64,000 bases of DNA, taken from positions 1 through 64,000 of the forward strand of contig NZ_JAQQGN010000002.1 in assembly GCF_028550595.1 (NCBI RefSeq), read 5' to 3'. How positions within the stretch are numbered: the stretch's first letter is position 1; each line of letters starts with the position of its first letter. Below the pieces are notes generated by a model that saw only the letters and a list, made by a program, of their open reading frames with translations, was not told the origin of the DNA and ran no database searches. Positions 54,229 through 64,000 of this stretch are shown one piece after another. The DNA is from Luteimonas sp. BLCC-B24. GTDB lineage: Bacteria; Pseudomonadota; Gammaproteobacteria; Xanthomonadales; Xanthomonadaceae. The position numbers were made by a program, and so were the translations under genes.

Positions 54229-54247
54229 CGACGGCGTATCGCCGTCG
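54229..54247. terminator. Stem-loop between convergent gloA and otsA
   Basis: CGACGGCG (54229-54236) pairs with CGCCGTCG (54240-54247) around a 3-nt loop. It sits between the gloA and otsA stops and could serve both strands. No T run is present on either side. Confidence 0.45.
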
Positions 54248-54262
54248 TCGGGCGCCGGGGGC

Positions 54263-55636
54263 CTAGCGTTCCACGGCGCCGAGCGTCTGCAGGAAGTCCC
54301 GGCGCCAGGCATGGATGTCGTAGTCGCAGATGCGCGCCATCATCGACTGCCAGCGATCGCGGCGTTCCTCGACCGGCATCTTCACCGCGGTGGCGATCGC
54401 ATCGGCGACCCCGTCGCTGTCGAACGGGTTGATCAGCAGGGCACCGTCGAGTTCGCGCGCGGCGCCGGCGAAGATCGACAGCACCAGCGCGCCCGGCTGC
54501 TCCGGGTCCTGCGCGGCGACGAACTCCTTGGCCACGAGGTTCATCCCGTCCCGCAGCGGGGTCACCAGGCCAATGCGGGACATCCGGTAGAAGCCGGTCA
54601 GCGTGGCGTGGGGATAGGTGCGATTGACGTAGCGCACCGGTGTCCACTCCGGGTCTGCGTGGCCGCCGTTGATGTGTCCGGCGTACTGCTCGAGTTCGCG
54701 GCGCAGCGCGCGGTAGCTCGCGACGCCGCCGCGCGAGACCGGCGCGATCTGCAGATAGGTGACGCGGCCGTGCTGGTCGTCGTGCCGCTCGAGGAAGCGC
54801 TCGAAGGCGCGGAAGCGTTCGGGCAGGCCTTTCGAATAGTCCAGCCGGTCGACGCCGATCGCCAGCGCGCGTCCGTTGAGACTTGCCTGCAGCCGCTTGA
54901 CCGCGGGAATGCGCACCGCATTCTGCGCCAGTCTGGCGAGGCCGCCGGCGTCGATGCCGATCGGGAACGCGCTGGCCCGGAACCGTCGGCCGTCCTGCTC
55001 GCGCAGCTCGCCGCGTCCGGCCACCTGGCCGCCCCGGAACAGACGGATGTAGTCCTGGAACCGCTCCAGGTCACGCTCGGTCTGGAAGCCGACGAGGTCG
55101 TAGGCCGACAGGGCGCCGAAGGTTTTCTCGTGATGCGGCAGCCCGGCGATGATGTCGGCCGAGGGAAACGGCACGTGCAGGAAGAACCCCAGCCGCGCGC
55201 GCACGCCGCGCCGGCGCAGTTCCTGCGCCAGCGGCAGCAGGTGATAGTCGTGGATCCAGACGATGTCCTCGTCGCGGATCTCCTTGGCCAGCTTCTCGGC
55301 GAACAGCGCATTGACGCCGCGATAGGCGGCCTGGGTCATCGCGTTGTAGTCGACCAGGTCGAGCCGGAAATGCAGCAGCGGCCACAGCGTGCGGTTCGCG
55401 AAGCCGTTGTAGTAGCCCTCGTAATCCTCGCGCGAGAGGTCGATGGTGACGTAGTCGATGCCGTTGGACGTGGTGCGATGCAGTTCACCCGAATGCCCGC
55501 GCGCGACCTTGCCGCTCCAGCCGAACCACAGGCCACCGGACTCCTTGAGCGCGGCGTCGAGCGCCGTGGCCAGGCCGCCGTTCTGGTTCGAGTCCGGCAG
55601 CGCGACCCGGTTGGACACGACGACCAGGCGGCTCAT
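54263..55636 (-). CDS. otsA: Trehalose-6-phosphate synthase
   Basis: Joins UDP-glucose and glucose-6-phosphate. The 457-residue GT20 enzyme has SNRVALP with R10, the GGLATAL loop (20-26), W40, YYNGFANRTLWP, HDYHLLPLA, GVDRLDYSKGLPERF with the phosphate-binding Arg and Lys, and LRDGMNLVAKEFVAAQ. It is the last gene of otsB-GH15-otsA and its ATG overlaps the GH15 stop. Together with otsB it makes the osmoprotectant trehalose. Confidence 0.95.
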   Translation of the reverse strand: MSRLVVVSNRVALPDSNQNGGLATALDAALKESGGLWFGWSGKVARGHSGELHRTTSNGIDYVTIDLSREDYEGYYNGFANRTLWPLLHFRLDLVDYNAMTQAAYRGVNALFAEKLAKEIRDEDIVWIHDYHLLPLAQELRRRGVRARLGFFLHVPFPSADIIAGLPHHEKTFGALSAYDLVGFQTERDLERFQDYIRLFRGGQVAGRGELREQDGRRFRASAFPIGIDAGGLARLAQNAVRIPAVKRLQASLNGRALAIGVDRLDYSKGLPERFRAFERFLERHDDQHGRVTYLQIAPVSRGGVASYRALRRELEQYAGHINGGHADPEWTPVRYVNRTYPHATLTGFYRMSRIGLVTPLRDGMNLVAKEFVAAQDPEQPGALVLSIFAGAARELDGALLINPFDSDGVADAIATAVKMPVEERRDRWQSMMARICDYDIHAWRRDFLQTLGAVER

Positions 55637-57423
55637 GCGGCCTCCTGCCAGGAGCGCGAGAGCCGCATCGCGGCCATGATCAGGCCGACATGCGAATAGG
55701 TCTGCGGAAAGTTGCCCCAAGCCTCGCCGGTCTCGAACTCGAGGTCTTCCGACAGCAGGCCGAGATGGTTGCGGCGCGAGAGCAGGGTTTCGAACAGCGT
55801 CCGCGCCTCGTGCTCGCGGCCGATCGACGCCAGCGCATCGATGTACCAGAAGGTGCAGATCGTGAAGCTGGTCTCGGGAGCGCCGAAGTCGTCCGGAGTG
55901 ACGTAGCGGAACAGGCCGTCGCCGTGGCGCAGCGTGCGCCCGATCGCCTCGACGGTGCCGACGAAGCGCGGATCATCCGGTGCGACGAAACCCAGATCGG
56001 CGAGCAGCAGCAGCGAGGCGTCGAGCCGGTCGCCGCCGAAGGCATCGGCGAATGTCCCCAGATCGGTGTTCCAGGCCTCCTCCATGATGCGGGCGCGCAT
56101 GGCGCCGGCGCGTTCGCGCCAGAACGTCGCGCGGTCGTCCAGCCCGAGCTGCGCGGCGATCTTGCCCAGCCGGTCGCAGGCGGCCCAGCACATCACCGCG
56201 GAGTAGGTGTGCACATGGGCCTTGCCGCGGAACTCCCACAGGCCCGCGTCGGGCTGGTCGTAGAGTTTCCAGGCGAGCTCGCCGAGCGGCTCGAGCTTGC
56301 GGAACGTGGCCTCGTCGCCGCGATGCTCGAGCCGGCGGTCGAAGAACAGCTGGGTCGAGGCCAGCACCACGCTGCCGTAGGTGTCGTGCTGGCGCTGCAC
56401 GTAGGCGAGATTGCCGCGGCGCACCGGGCCCATGCCGCGGTACCCGGCCAGCGCCGGCATCGTCTCCTCGGTGAGCTCGTGTTCGAACGCGATGCCGTAG
56501 AGCGGCTGCATGTCGCCGTCGTCGCTGACCGTGAGGTTGAAGATGTAGCGGATGTACTCCTCCATCGTGCGCGTGGCGCCGAGGCGGTTGAGCGCGCGTA
56601 CGACGAAGGCCGAATCGCGCACCCAGCAGTAGCGGTAGTCCCAGTTGCGCTCGGTGTCGGCGGCTTCCGGGATCGATGTCGTCATCGCCGCGATGATGCC
56701 GCCGCTCTCCTCGTACTGGCAGAGTTTCAGCGTGATCGCGCTGCGGATCACCGCCTCCTGGAAATCCAGCGGAATCGAGAGATAGCGCACCCACTCGCGC
56801 CAGTAGCTGGTGGTGCGGTGCAGGCCGTCGCGGACGAACTCGGCCAGCGGCTGGGTCAGGGTTTCGTCGGGACCGAGGATGAAATGCAGGTCGCGGTCGA
56901 CGACGAAGGGCAGGCCCTCGCGCAGCAGGCGGATCGGCATGTCGGTGGTCGCGCGGAGGGTGAAGTCCGGCAGCACGAAGCGGATGTGGTTGCTGCCCCA
57001 GGTGCTGTCGGGCGCGCGTGCGCCCCAGTCGGCCAGCGGGCGCAGCAGCACGCGGATGCGCGGGCTGCCCGAGAGGAGGCGGATGCGTCGCATCAGCATC
57101 ACCGGGCGGTAGAAGCGGTCGTGCTGGCGCCAGCGCGGCGCGAAGTCGGTGATCTCGATCGATGCGCCGTGCCGATCGGCCAGCACGGTGCGCAGGATGG
57201 CGGTGTTCTCGATGTAACTCTGCTCGCTGCGTTCGAAGTCCTCGAGTTCGATCGACCAGTCGCCGTGCCCCTCGTGCGGGGACAGCAGCGCGCAGAAGGC
57301 CGGATCGCCGTCGAAGGCCGGCAGGCAGGACCACACCAGCCGGGCGCGCGCGTCGAACAGCGCACCGAAGGTGCCGTTGCCGACGAGGCCGAGATCGAGG
57401 CTGGGAGCGAGCGGTGGGGTCAT
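55633..57423 (-). CDS. GH15 glucoamylase/trehalase-like protein
   Basis: A 596-residue cytosolic protein with no signal peptide. The N-terminal beta-sandwich (about 1-230) precedes an alpha/alpha toroid with NWDYRYCWVRDSAF, GYRGMGPVRRGN, the catalytic acid Glu in GLWEFRG and the base Glu in PETSFTICTFWYIDAL. Such enzymes hydrolyse alpha-glucosides; mycobacterial relatives are trehalases. Placed between otsB and otsA with 4-nt overlaps on both sides, it could tune trehalose levels or act on a related glucan. Substrate is not proven. Confidence 0.9.
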   Translation of the reverse strand: MTPPLAPSLDLGLVGNGTFGALFDARARLVWSCLPAFDGDPAFCALLSPHEGHGDWSIELEDFERSEQSYIENTAILRTVLADRHGASIEITDFAPRWRQHDRFYRPVMLMRRIRLLSGSPRIRVLLRPLADWGARAPDSTWGSNHIRFVLPDFTLRATTDMPIRLLREGLPFVVDRDLHFILGPDETLTQPLAEFVRDGLHRTTSYWREWVRYLSIPLDFQEAVIRSAITLKLCQYEESGGIIAAMTTSIPEAADTERNWDYRYCWVRDSAFVVRALNRLGATRTMEEYIRYIFNLTVSDDGDMQPLYGIAFEHELTEETMPALAGYRGMGPVRRGNLAYVQRQHDTYGSVVLASTQLFFDRRLEHRGDEATFRKLEPLGELAWKLYDQPDAGLWEFRGKAHVHTYSAVMCWAACDRLGKIAAQLGLDDRATFWRERAGAMRARIMEEAWNTDLGTFADAFGGDRLDASLLLLADLGFVAPDDPRFVGTVEAIGRTLRHGDGLFRYVTPDDFGAPETSFTICTFWYIDALASIGREHEARTLFETLLSRRNHLGLLSEDLEFETGEAWGNFPQTYSHVGLIMAAMRLSRSWQEAA

Positions 57424-58238
57424 CGGGCGGTCTCCGGAAGTGAGGGGTCGGCCGGCACGCCGAGCCAGCGGTGCACGGCGGCGGGCGAGTCGAGATGGAA
57501 GCGCGCGGCGCTGCCGGTGCGATCACCGACCAGGATGCTGATGCCGCCGTGCGCTTCGACGGCCGCGAAACCGGGCTCGTCGGTCAGATCGTCGCCGGCG
57601 AACACCGGCACCCGGCCGGCGAACGGCGCTTCCTCGAGAAAGGCCAGGATGGCGCTGCCCTTGTCGGCATGCCGCGGACGCAGCTCGATGACGTGGTCGC
57701 CGGGCTGCAACTGGTACTCCGGCAGGCCGGTCAGCGCACCCGCCGCAAAGGCGCGCAGCGCGGCGCCGGTCGCGGCCTTGCTCGCGTCCGGCGCCATGCG
57801 CCAGTGCAGGCCGAGTGCGAGGCCCTTGTCCTCGACCAGCGCGCCCGGGTGGTCCTGGGCCAGTCGCACCGCGGCATCGCGCACGCGCGCGAGACCGGGC
57901 GGAACGTCGCGCGTCCCCAAGGCCTGGCCGGCGCGTCGACGCTCGACGCCGTGCAGACCGGCCGCGGTGAAGATCGCCGGCGCGAACAACTGGTCGAGCG
58001 TCGCCACGCTGCGGCCACTGACCAGGGCCAGCGCACCGCCCAGCTGCGCCTGCAGCGCGAGCAGGCGTTCGACCAGCGCCGGCGGCACGTGGACGGCATC
58101 GGGACGCGGAGCGAACGGCAGCAGACAGCCGTCGACATCGAGGAACAGCGCGGCGTTGTCCGGCAGGGCCGGGGGCGGCGGAAGCGCGGCGACGGACGCG
58201 GGCAACGTGGGGTGGTCGGGTTCCGGTGTTTGGCGCAT
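57420..58238 (-). CDS. otsB: Trehalose-6-phosphate phosphatase
   Basis: Dephosphorylates trehalose-6-phosphate. The 272-residue HAD-superfamily enzyme shows LFLDVDGCLLPF with D34 and D36 (Cys replacing the common Thr of DxDGTL), ALVSGRS, and FAGDDLTDEPGF. The ATG 4 nt from a divergent pair of genes leaves only 34 nt to the DCC gene start, so promoters of the two must overlap coding sequence. It leads the trehalose operon. Confidence 0.94.
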   Translation of the reverse strand: MRQTPEPDHPTLPASVAALPPPPALPDNAALFLDVDGCLLPFAPRPDAVHVPPALVERLLALQAQLGGALALVSGRSVATLDQLFAPAIFTAAGLHGVERRRAGQALGTRDVPPGLARVRDAAVRLAQDHPGALVEDKGLALGLHWRMAPDASKAATGAALRAFAAGALTGLPEYQLQPGDHVIELRPRHADKGSAILAFLEEAPFAGRVPVFAGDDLTDEPGFAAVEAHGGISILVGDRTGSAARFHLDSPAAVHRWLGVPADPSLPETAR

Positions 58239-58272
58239 TGCAGCATGATGGTCGCGTACCGGGAAAACCCAT

Positions 58273-58704
58273 GTGAATCCGACTGCGCCCGCTCCGCCCC
58301 GCGTGACTGCCGACGGCCCGATCGTCGTCTTCGACGGCGTGTGCGCGCTGTGCAACGGCTGGGTGCGGTTCCTGCTGCGCCGCGACCGGCGTGCCGGCTT
58401 CCGCTTCGCGGCGATGCAGGATGCGGTCGGACGCGAGCTGCTGCGCGCGCACGGCCTCGACCCCGACGATCCGGTGTCCTTCCTGCTGGTCGACGGCGCG
58501 GCGGCCTGGCACGACAGCGCGGCCGTGATCGAAGTGCTGCGCAGGCTCGGCGGCGGATGGCGGCTCGCGGCGGGCCTGCGGATCGTGCCCCGCCGGCTGC
58601 GCGACGCCGGCTATCGCGCGCTCGCGCGCTCGCGCTACCGCGTGTTCGGGCGACGGGCCACCTGCATGGTGCCGCCGCCCGGCACCGCCCACCGCTTTCT
58701 TTGA
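58273..58704 (+). CDS. DCC family thiol-disulfide oxidoreductase-like
   Basis: A 143-residue protein of the DUF393/DCC family, named for its DGVCALCNGWVRFLLRRD opening with a CxxC pair; the end YRVFGRRATCMVPPPGTAHRFL also fits. Members have a thioredoxin-like fold and unclear function. The start is GTG; an ATG two bases upstream is out of frame and stops at once. Confidence 0.83.
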   Translation: MNPTAPAPPRVTADGPIVVFDGVCALCNGWVRFLLRRDRRAGFRFAAMQDAVGRELLRAHGLDPDDPVSFLLVDGAAAWHDSAAVIEVLRRLGGGWRLAAGLRIVPRRLRDAGYRALARSRYRVFGRRATCMVPPPGTAHRFL

Positions 58705-58746
58705 TGGCGGGCACATACACATGCTGCTGCGGGGCGCAGTGTGAGA

Positions 58747-61566
58747 ATGTGGGCCACGCGCCCGGGCCACTGCGAGATCTCCTTGAATCCATCGGACACC
58801 ACTGCGCGCGCCCTCGAGCGCGACACCGAGCGCATGCAGCTGGCACGCGATGCCGGCGCCATCGTCGGCACCTGGTTCTGGGACGTCGCCCATGACCGCC
58901 TGACGGTGGACGAGGCGCTGGCGGTCGCGTTCGGCCTCGACCCGGCCGCGGCGCGCGATCCGCTTCCGCTCGAGCGGGTGCTGACGTCGGTGCACCCCGA
59001 TGATGTCGCGGGATTGAAGGCGGCGATCACCGAGGCGATCGGCCGCGGCGGCCGCTACGCGCACGAGTACCGGACCCGGGGCATGGACGGTGCCTACCGC
59101 TGGATCGAGGCGATCGGCCGCGTCGACCTGGATGCGGACGGGCACGCACGGGACTTCTCGGGCGTGCTGATCGACGTCGACGAACGCCGCCAGCTGGCCC
59201 ACGAGCGCGACCAGGCGCAGACGCTGCTGCGTTCCTTCGTCGACGCGGCGCCGGGCGTGGTCTACGCCAAGGACCGTCAGGGCCGGCTGCTGATCGGCAA
59301 CCGGGCCACGAGCGAACTGATCGGCCGGCCGCCGGAGGCCTACATCGGCCGCACCGATGCCGAAGTCCTGGGCGATCCCGCCCAGGCGGCCGCGGTGATG
59401 GCGACGGACGCACGCATCATGGCCAGCGGCCGGGCCGAGCAGATCGAGGAGGTCGTGGATTTTCCGGATGGACGCCGGGCGTGGTGGCTGTCGACCAAGG
59501 CGCCGCTGCGCGACGCCGACGGTCGGGTGGTCGGTCTGGTCGGCACGTCGCTCGACATCACCGACCGCAAGCTGGCCGAGGCCCGCCATCTCGAATTCGA
59601 GGAGCGCTATCGTCTCGCCGCCCGCGCGACCAACGATGCGATCTGGGACTGGCGCATCGCCGACGGCCAGGTGATCTGGAGCGAGGCCGTGACCACGCTG
59701 TTCGGCCATGCCGTGACCGAGACCGATGCGCAATGGTGGCTGGATCGGGTCCATCCCGATGATCGCGCCCGTGTCGATGCGGGCATCCATGCGGTGATCA
59801 ACAGCGCCGGGACGGCCTGGACCGCCGAGTACCGCTTCCGCCGTGCCGACGGCGACTATGCGGTCGTGCTCGATCGCGGCACCGTGCTGCGCGGCAGCGA
59901 GGGCGAGCCGGTGCGCATGATCGGCGCGATGCTCGACCTCACGGCCAGCAAGGCGGCCGAGGCCGCGCTGGCGCGGAGCGAGGAGCGCCTGCGTCTGGCG
60001 ACCGACGCCGGCGACATGGGGTTCTGGGACGTCGACCCGGTGCACGACACCCTGATCTGGTCCTCGCGCACACGCGCGATGTTCGGCGTGTTCGGGGACG
60101 GGGACGTCACCCTGCGCGACTTCTACGACGGCCTCCATCCGCAGGACCGGGGCGCCACGGCCGCGGCCTTCGATGCCGCGATCGATCCCGACCGGCGCGC
60201 GTTCTACGATGTGGAATACCGCACCATCGGCAGGGACGACGGCGTCGTCCGCTGGGTGGCCGCCAAGGGCCGCGGCCTGTTCGAGGGCGAGCGCTGTGTG
60301 CGCGTGCTGGGCGTGACCATCGACGTCACCGAGCGCAAGCGCGACGACGCGCGTCTGAAGGAACTCAACGAACAGCTCGAGAGCCGGGTGCTGGCGGAAG
60401 TGGCCGAGCGCACGCGCGTCGAGGACGCGCTGCGCCAGAGCCAGAAGATGGAGGCGGTGGGCCAGCTGACCGGCGGCATCGCCCACGATTTCAACAACAT
60501 GCTGGCCACGGTGATCGGCCCCCTGGACCTGCTGGCCAAGCGTCTGGGGGATGCCGATCCGCGCGCCAAGCGCTACGTCGACATGGCCATCGACGGCGCC
60601 ACCCGGGCCGCGCGACTCACCCAGCGTCTGCTGGCGTTCTCGCGGCAGCAGCCGCTGCAGCCGGTCACGGTCGAGGCCAATCGCCTGGTCGAGGGCATGT
60701 CCGATCTGCTGGTGCACGCACTCGGCGCCAGCGTGCGGCTGGAGATCGTGCTGGCGGACGATGCCGGGTGGATCCACGTCGACGCCAACCAACTGGAGAA
60801 CGTGATTCTCAACCTCGCCGTCAACGCGCGCGACGCGATGCCGGGCGGCGGCCGTCTGACGCTGCGCACGTCGCGCACCGGCCACGACCCGGCGGCCGAG
60901 ACCGACGTGCCGCCGGGCGAGCACGTCCTGATCGCCGTGACCGATACCGGCAGCGGCATGTCGCCGGACGTGCTGGCCCGGGCGTTCGATCCGTTCTACA
61001 CCACCAAGGGCGTCGGCAAGGGCACGGGGCTCGGCCTGTCGCAGGTCTACGGCTTCGTGCGCCAGTCGTCGGGCCACGTGCGGATGCGCTCCGAGCCCGG
61101 GCAGGGCACGGTCGTCTCGCTCTACCTGCCGGTGCACCCGGCACCGTCCGATCCGGCCGTGGCGACCGAGGCCGCGCCCGAGACGGCGCGGGGACAGGGC
61201 GAGTGCATTCTCGTCGTCGACGACGAACCCGGGGTGCGCCGCTTCTCCGTCGAGGCGCTGCGCGAACTGGGCTATACCGTACTCGACGCCGACGGCGCCG
61301 CCGGCGCGCTGGAGCGGCTCGATGCGCATCCCGAGATCGCGCTGCTGTTCACCGACGTGGTGATGCCCGAAGTCAACGGCCCCCAGCTCGCCGAGGCCGC
61401 ACTGCGGCGCCGGCCGGATCTGAAAGTGCTCTTCGCCACCGGCAACAGCCGCAATACCCTGGTCCGCGACGGGGTGCTCGAACCCGGCGTCCAGCTGATC
61501 GGCAAGCCGTTCACCGTCGACGCGTTGGGCACACGCGTGCGCGCGGTGCTCGCCGCCGAGGCCTGA
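58747..61566 (+). CDS. Soluble hybrid histidine kinase with four PAS domains
   Basis: A sensor of about 939 residues (a GTG at 58741 or TTG at 58783 are alternative starts). Four PAS domains occupy roughly 30-150, 160-280, 285-405 and 410-535; the first, third and fourth are PAS_3-like with HPDD or HPQD motifs. A short coiled coil leads to HisKA with His580 in [12 protein letters not shown], HATPase with NxxNARDAM and GTGLGLS, and a C-terminal receiver with Asp870 (LFTDVVMPE) and Lys920. There is no membrane helix, so the signal is cytoplasmic. No partner response regulator lies nearby. Confidence 0.9.
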   Translation: MWATRPGHCEISLNPSDTTARALERDTERMQLARDAGAIVGTWFWDVAHDRLTVDEALAVAFGLDPAAARDPLPLERVLTSVHPDDVAGLKAAITEAIGRGGRYAHEYRTRGMDGAYRWIEAIGRVDLDADGHARDFSGVLIDVDERRQLAHERDQAQTLLRSFVDAAPGVVYAKDRQGRLLIGNRATSELIGRPPEAYIGRTDAEVLGDPAQAAAVMATDARIMASGRAEQIEEVVDFPDGRRAWWLSTKAPLRDADGRVVGLVGTSLDITDRKLAEARHLEFEERYRLAARATNDAIWDWRIADGQVIWSEAVTTLFGHAVTETDAQWWLDRVHPDDRARVDAGIHAVINSAGTAWTAEYRFRRADGDYAVVLDRGTVLRGSEGEPVRMIGAMLDLTASKAAEAALARSEERLRLATDAGDMGFWDVDPVHDTLIWSSRTRAMFGVFGDGDVTLRDFYDGLHPQDRGATAAAFDAAIDPDRRAFYDVEYRTIGRDDGVVRWVAAKGRGLFEGERCVRVLGVTIDVTERKRDDARLKELNEQLESRVLAEVAERTRVEDALRQSQKMEAVGQLTGGIAHDFNNMLATVIGPLDLLAKRLGDADPRAKRYVDMAIDGATRAARLTQRLLAFSRQQPLQPVTVEANRLVEGMSDLLVHALGASVRLEIVLADDAGWIHVDANQLENVILNLAVNARDAMPGGGRLTLRTSRTGHDPAAETDVPPGEHVLIAVTDTGSGMSPDVLARAFDPFYTTKGVGKGTGLGLSQVYGFVRQSSGHVRMRSEPGQGTVVSLYLPVHPAPSDPAVATEAAPETARGQGECILVVDDEPGVRRFSVEALRELGYTVLDADGAAGALERLDAHPEIALLFTDVVMPEVNGPQLAEAALRRRPDLKVLFATGNSRNTLVRDGVLEPGVQLIGKPFTVDALGTRVRAVLAAEA

Positions 61567-61594
61567 GCACCGCGGCGGCGGCCGACACCGGCCT

Positions 61595-62308
61595 TCAGTC
61601 GCCGGCGGGGCCGTCGAGTTCGGGGTAATGACGGAAGATGCCCTGGGTGTTGAACGCCAGCCGGCGATCGGAGTCCAGATAGGCCGCGATGCCGGGCCGG
61701 TCGGCCACACGGCGCTCCAGGGCACGGAGCCGGGCCAGTCGCGGCGCCAGCGCGGCCATCGCGCGCGGATAGGCGTAGTCCAGCCCGCGTATCAGCTGGA
61801 ACAGGGACAGATCCACATACGAATGCCGGCCCAGCGCATGGCCGGCGCCGGTGGCGAGCACGTCCTCGAAATAGCCCAGGAACTTCGGCAGACGCTGCGC
61901 GCGCAGGTCGGCCGCGCGGCGCGCCGCCGCGTCCTGCTGGGCCTCGTAGTACTCGGCGCTGGCGATCGGATGGTGGCTGTCGTGGATCTCGGTCACCAGG
62001 TCGGCGATCGTGAGCTGCAGCTGCAGGGCCTGCAGGCGCGCCGCCTCGTCCGCGGGCACGAGATCGAGCTCCGGCCCCAGGGCGTGGAGGATGTTGGCGA
62101 CCTGGGCGATCACCCGCGTGCCGGTCACCAGGAACGGCGGCGCGAACGGGCGCGGACCGTCGCGCTCGCCGTCGAGAAACGGCTGCAGGGCGGCGTCGCC
62201 TTCGACGCGCGCGACATCGACATAGGCGGCGCCGGCGTCCTCGAGCGCCAGCCGCACGAACTCGCCGCGTCCCTGGATGCCGGTCCAGTAGTAGAGCCGG
62301 TAGGTCAT
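61595..62308 (-). CDS. Glutathione S-transferase family protein
   Basis: A 237-residue protein with the N-terminal thioredoxin-like domain (YRLYYWTGIQGRGEFVRLALEDAGAAY ... APPFLV) and an all-helical C-terminal domain (about 95-215) including YVDLSLFQLIRGLDYAYP. The WTGIQGRGE segment and length are like sigma/pi-type GSTs of proteobacteria. Substrate unknown; glutathione conjugation in detoxification is likely. Confidence 0.87.
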   Translation of the reverse strand: MTYRLYYWTGIQGRGEFVRLALEDAGAAYVDVARVEGDAALQPFLDGERDGPRPFAPPFLVTGTRVIAQVANILHALGPELDLVPADEAARLQALQLQLTIADLVTEIHDSHHPIASAEYYEAQQDAAARRAADLRAQRLPKFLGYFEDVLATGAGHALGRHSYVDLSLFQLIRGLDYAYPRAMAALAPRLARLRALERRVADRPGIAAYLDSDRRLAFNTQGIFRHYPELDGPAGD

Positions 62309-62407
62309 GGTGCACTCCGGGCGGAAGACGCCCGCAACGCTAGGCCCGTGACCGCGAGCCCGGGGTGAGGGCGGCGGCAGGATTCCGTCAAAACCGGGCC
62401 CGCACCG

Positions 62408-62435
62408 CTTGCAACACGCCGTCTCGACCGCATGT
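62408..62435 (+). promoter_or_regulatory. Heat-shock (sigma-32) promoter of clpB
   Basis: CTTGCAA (62408-62414) and CCGCATGT (62428-62435) match the sigma-32 consensus CTTGAAA and CCCCATnT at 6 of 7 and 7 of 8 positions with a 13-nt spacer. It lies about 50 nt before the clpB ATG. Confidence 0.65.
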
Positions 62436-62484
62436 TGCGGACATTGCCGGCACCGCCGGCCCCAACGTTCCGAGGAGTTCCGCC

Positions 62485-64000
<1,516 letters not shown>

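Noticed and set aside
57523-61725. A 1400-codon open frame opposite the kinase gene and otsB
   Set aside because: Same reason: low-complexity Arg/Ala/Gly composition, and it crosses several certain genes on both strands.

Overview
The window is very GC-rich chromosomal DNA from a gammaproteobacterium, most probably a member of the Xanthomonadales (Lysobacter/Luteimonas/Xanthomonas group). This rests on family content and gene order: the LysM-dprA-smg-topA-tsaC block divergent from def-fmt-rsmB, bamD divergent from rluD-pgeF, DUF4124 proteins, many TonB-dependent receptors, REP-type palindromes, and dispersed ATTCGGG-type repeats. There is no phage, plasmid, IS element, CRISPR array, rRNA or tRNA gene that I can support. 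The window reads as a chromosome interior with a few accessory patches.

Layout. 1-814 has no gene and holds a dispersed repeat and a REP doublet. 815-10111 is a sugar and pectin utilisation locus: a sugar-porter MFS transporter and an unusual two-domain methylglyoxal synthase face a GH43 glycosidase, a LacI-type regulator, kduI, kduD, an RpiB/DhuI-like isomerase and a rhamnogalacturonan acetylesterase fused to a cupin. Together they would deacetylate and trim pectic polymers and convert unsaturated uronates to 2-keto-3-deoxygluconate. A well-formed promoter with an overlapping LacI-type operator precedes kduI. 10689-15209 holds two SDR oxidoreductases (one large, with a CxxC-CxxC module and no catalytic Tyr), an ICMT-like methyltransferase and two tandem DUF4124 proteins. 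15287-21422 is gltBD (glutamate synthase).

21689-32849 is the conserved information-processing block: tsaC, topA, two GYF_2-domain membrane proteins, smg, dprA and a LysM protein on the minus strand, and def, fmt, rsmB on the plus strand. 32883-35717 carries three family 2 glycosyltransferases. 35714-39099 is a Fur-controlled TonB siderophore receptor plus PepSY protein. 39171-42211 is an LpxL-like acyltransferase with a YdbS/YdbT pair. 42212-43148 is gene-free and carries a large near-palindromic repeat. 43149-45869 is bamD | rluD-pgeF.

45898-62308 is an accessory stretch that separates pgeF from clpB, which adjoin in E. coli. It contains two TonB receptors, an NCS2 permease, gloA, the tightly overlapped otsB-GH15-otsA trehalose operon, a DCC protein, a four-PAS hybrid histidine kinase and a GST. 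clpB runs off the right edge behind a good sigma-32-type promoter.

I found no clearly new defence or mobile system. The best leads are the near-palindromic repeat, the paired inverted repeats inside gltBD and def-fmt, the two-domain methylglyoxal synthase, the large SDR lacking its catalytic Tyr, and the doubled isomerase step in the uronate pathway. All statements come from reading sequence and known family motifs; no database search was possible.
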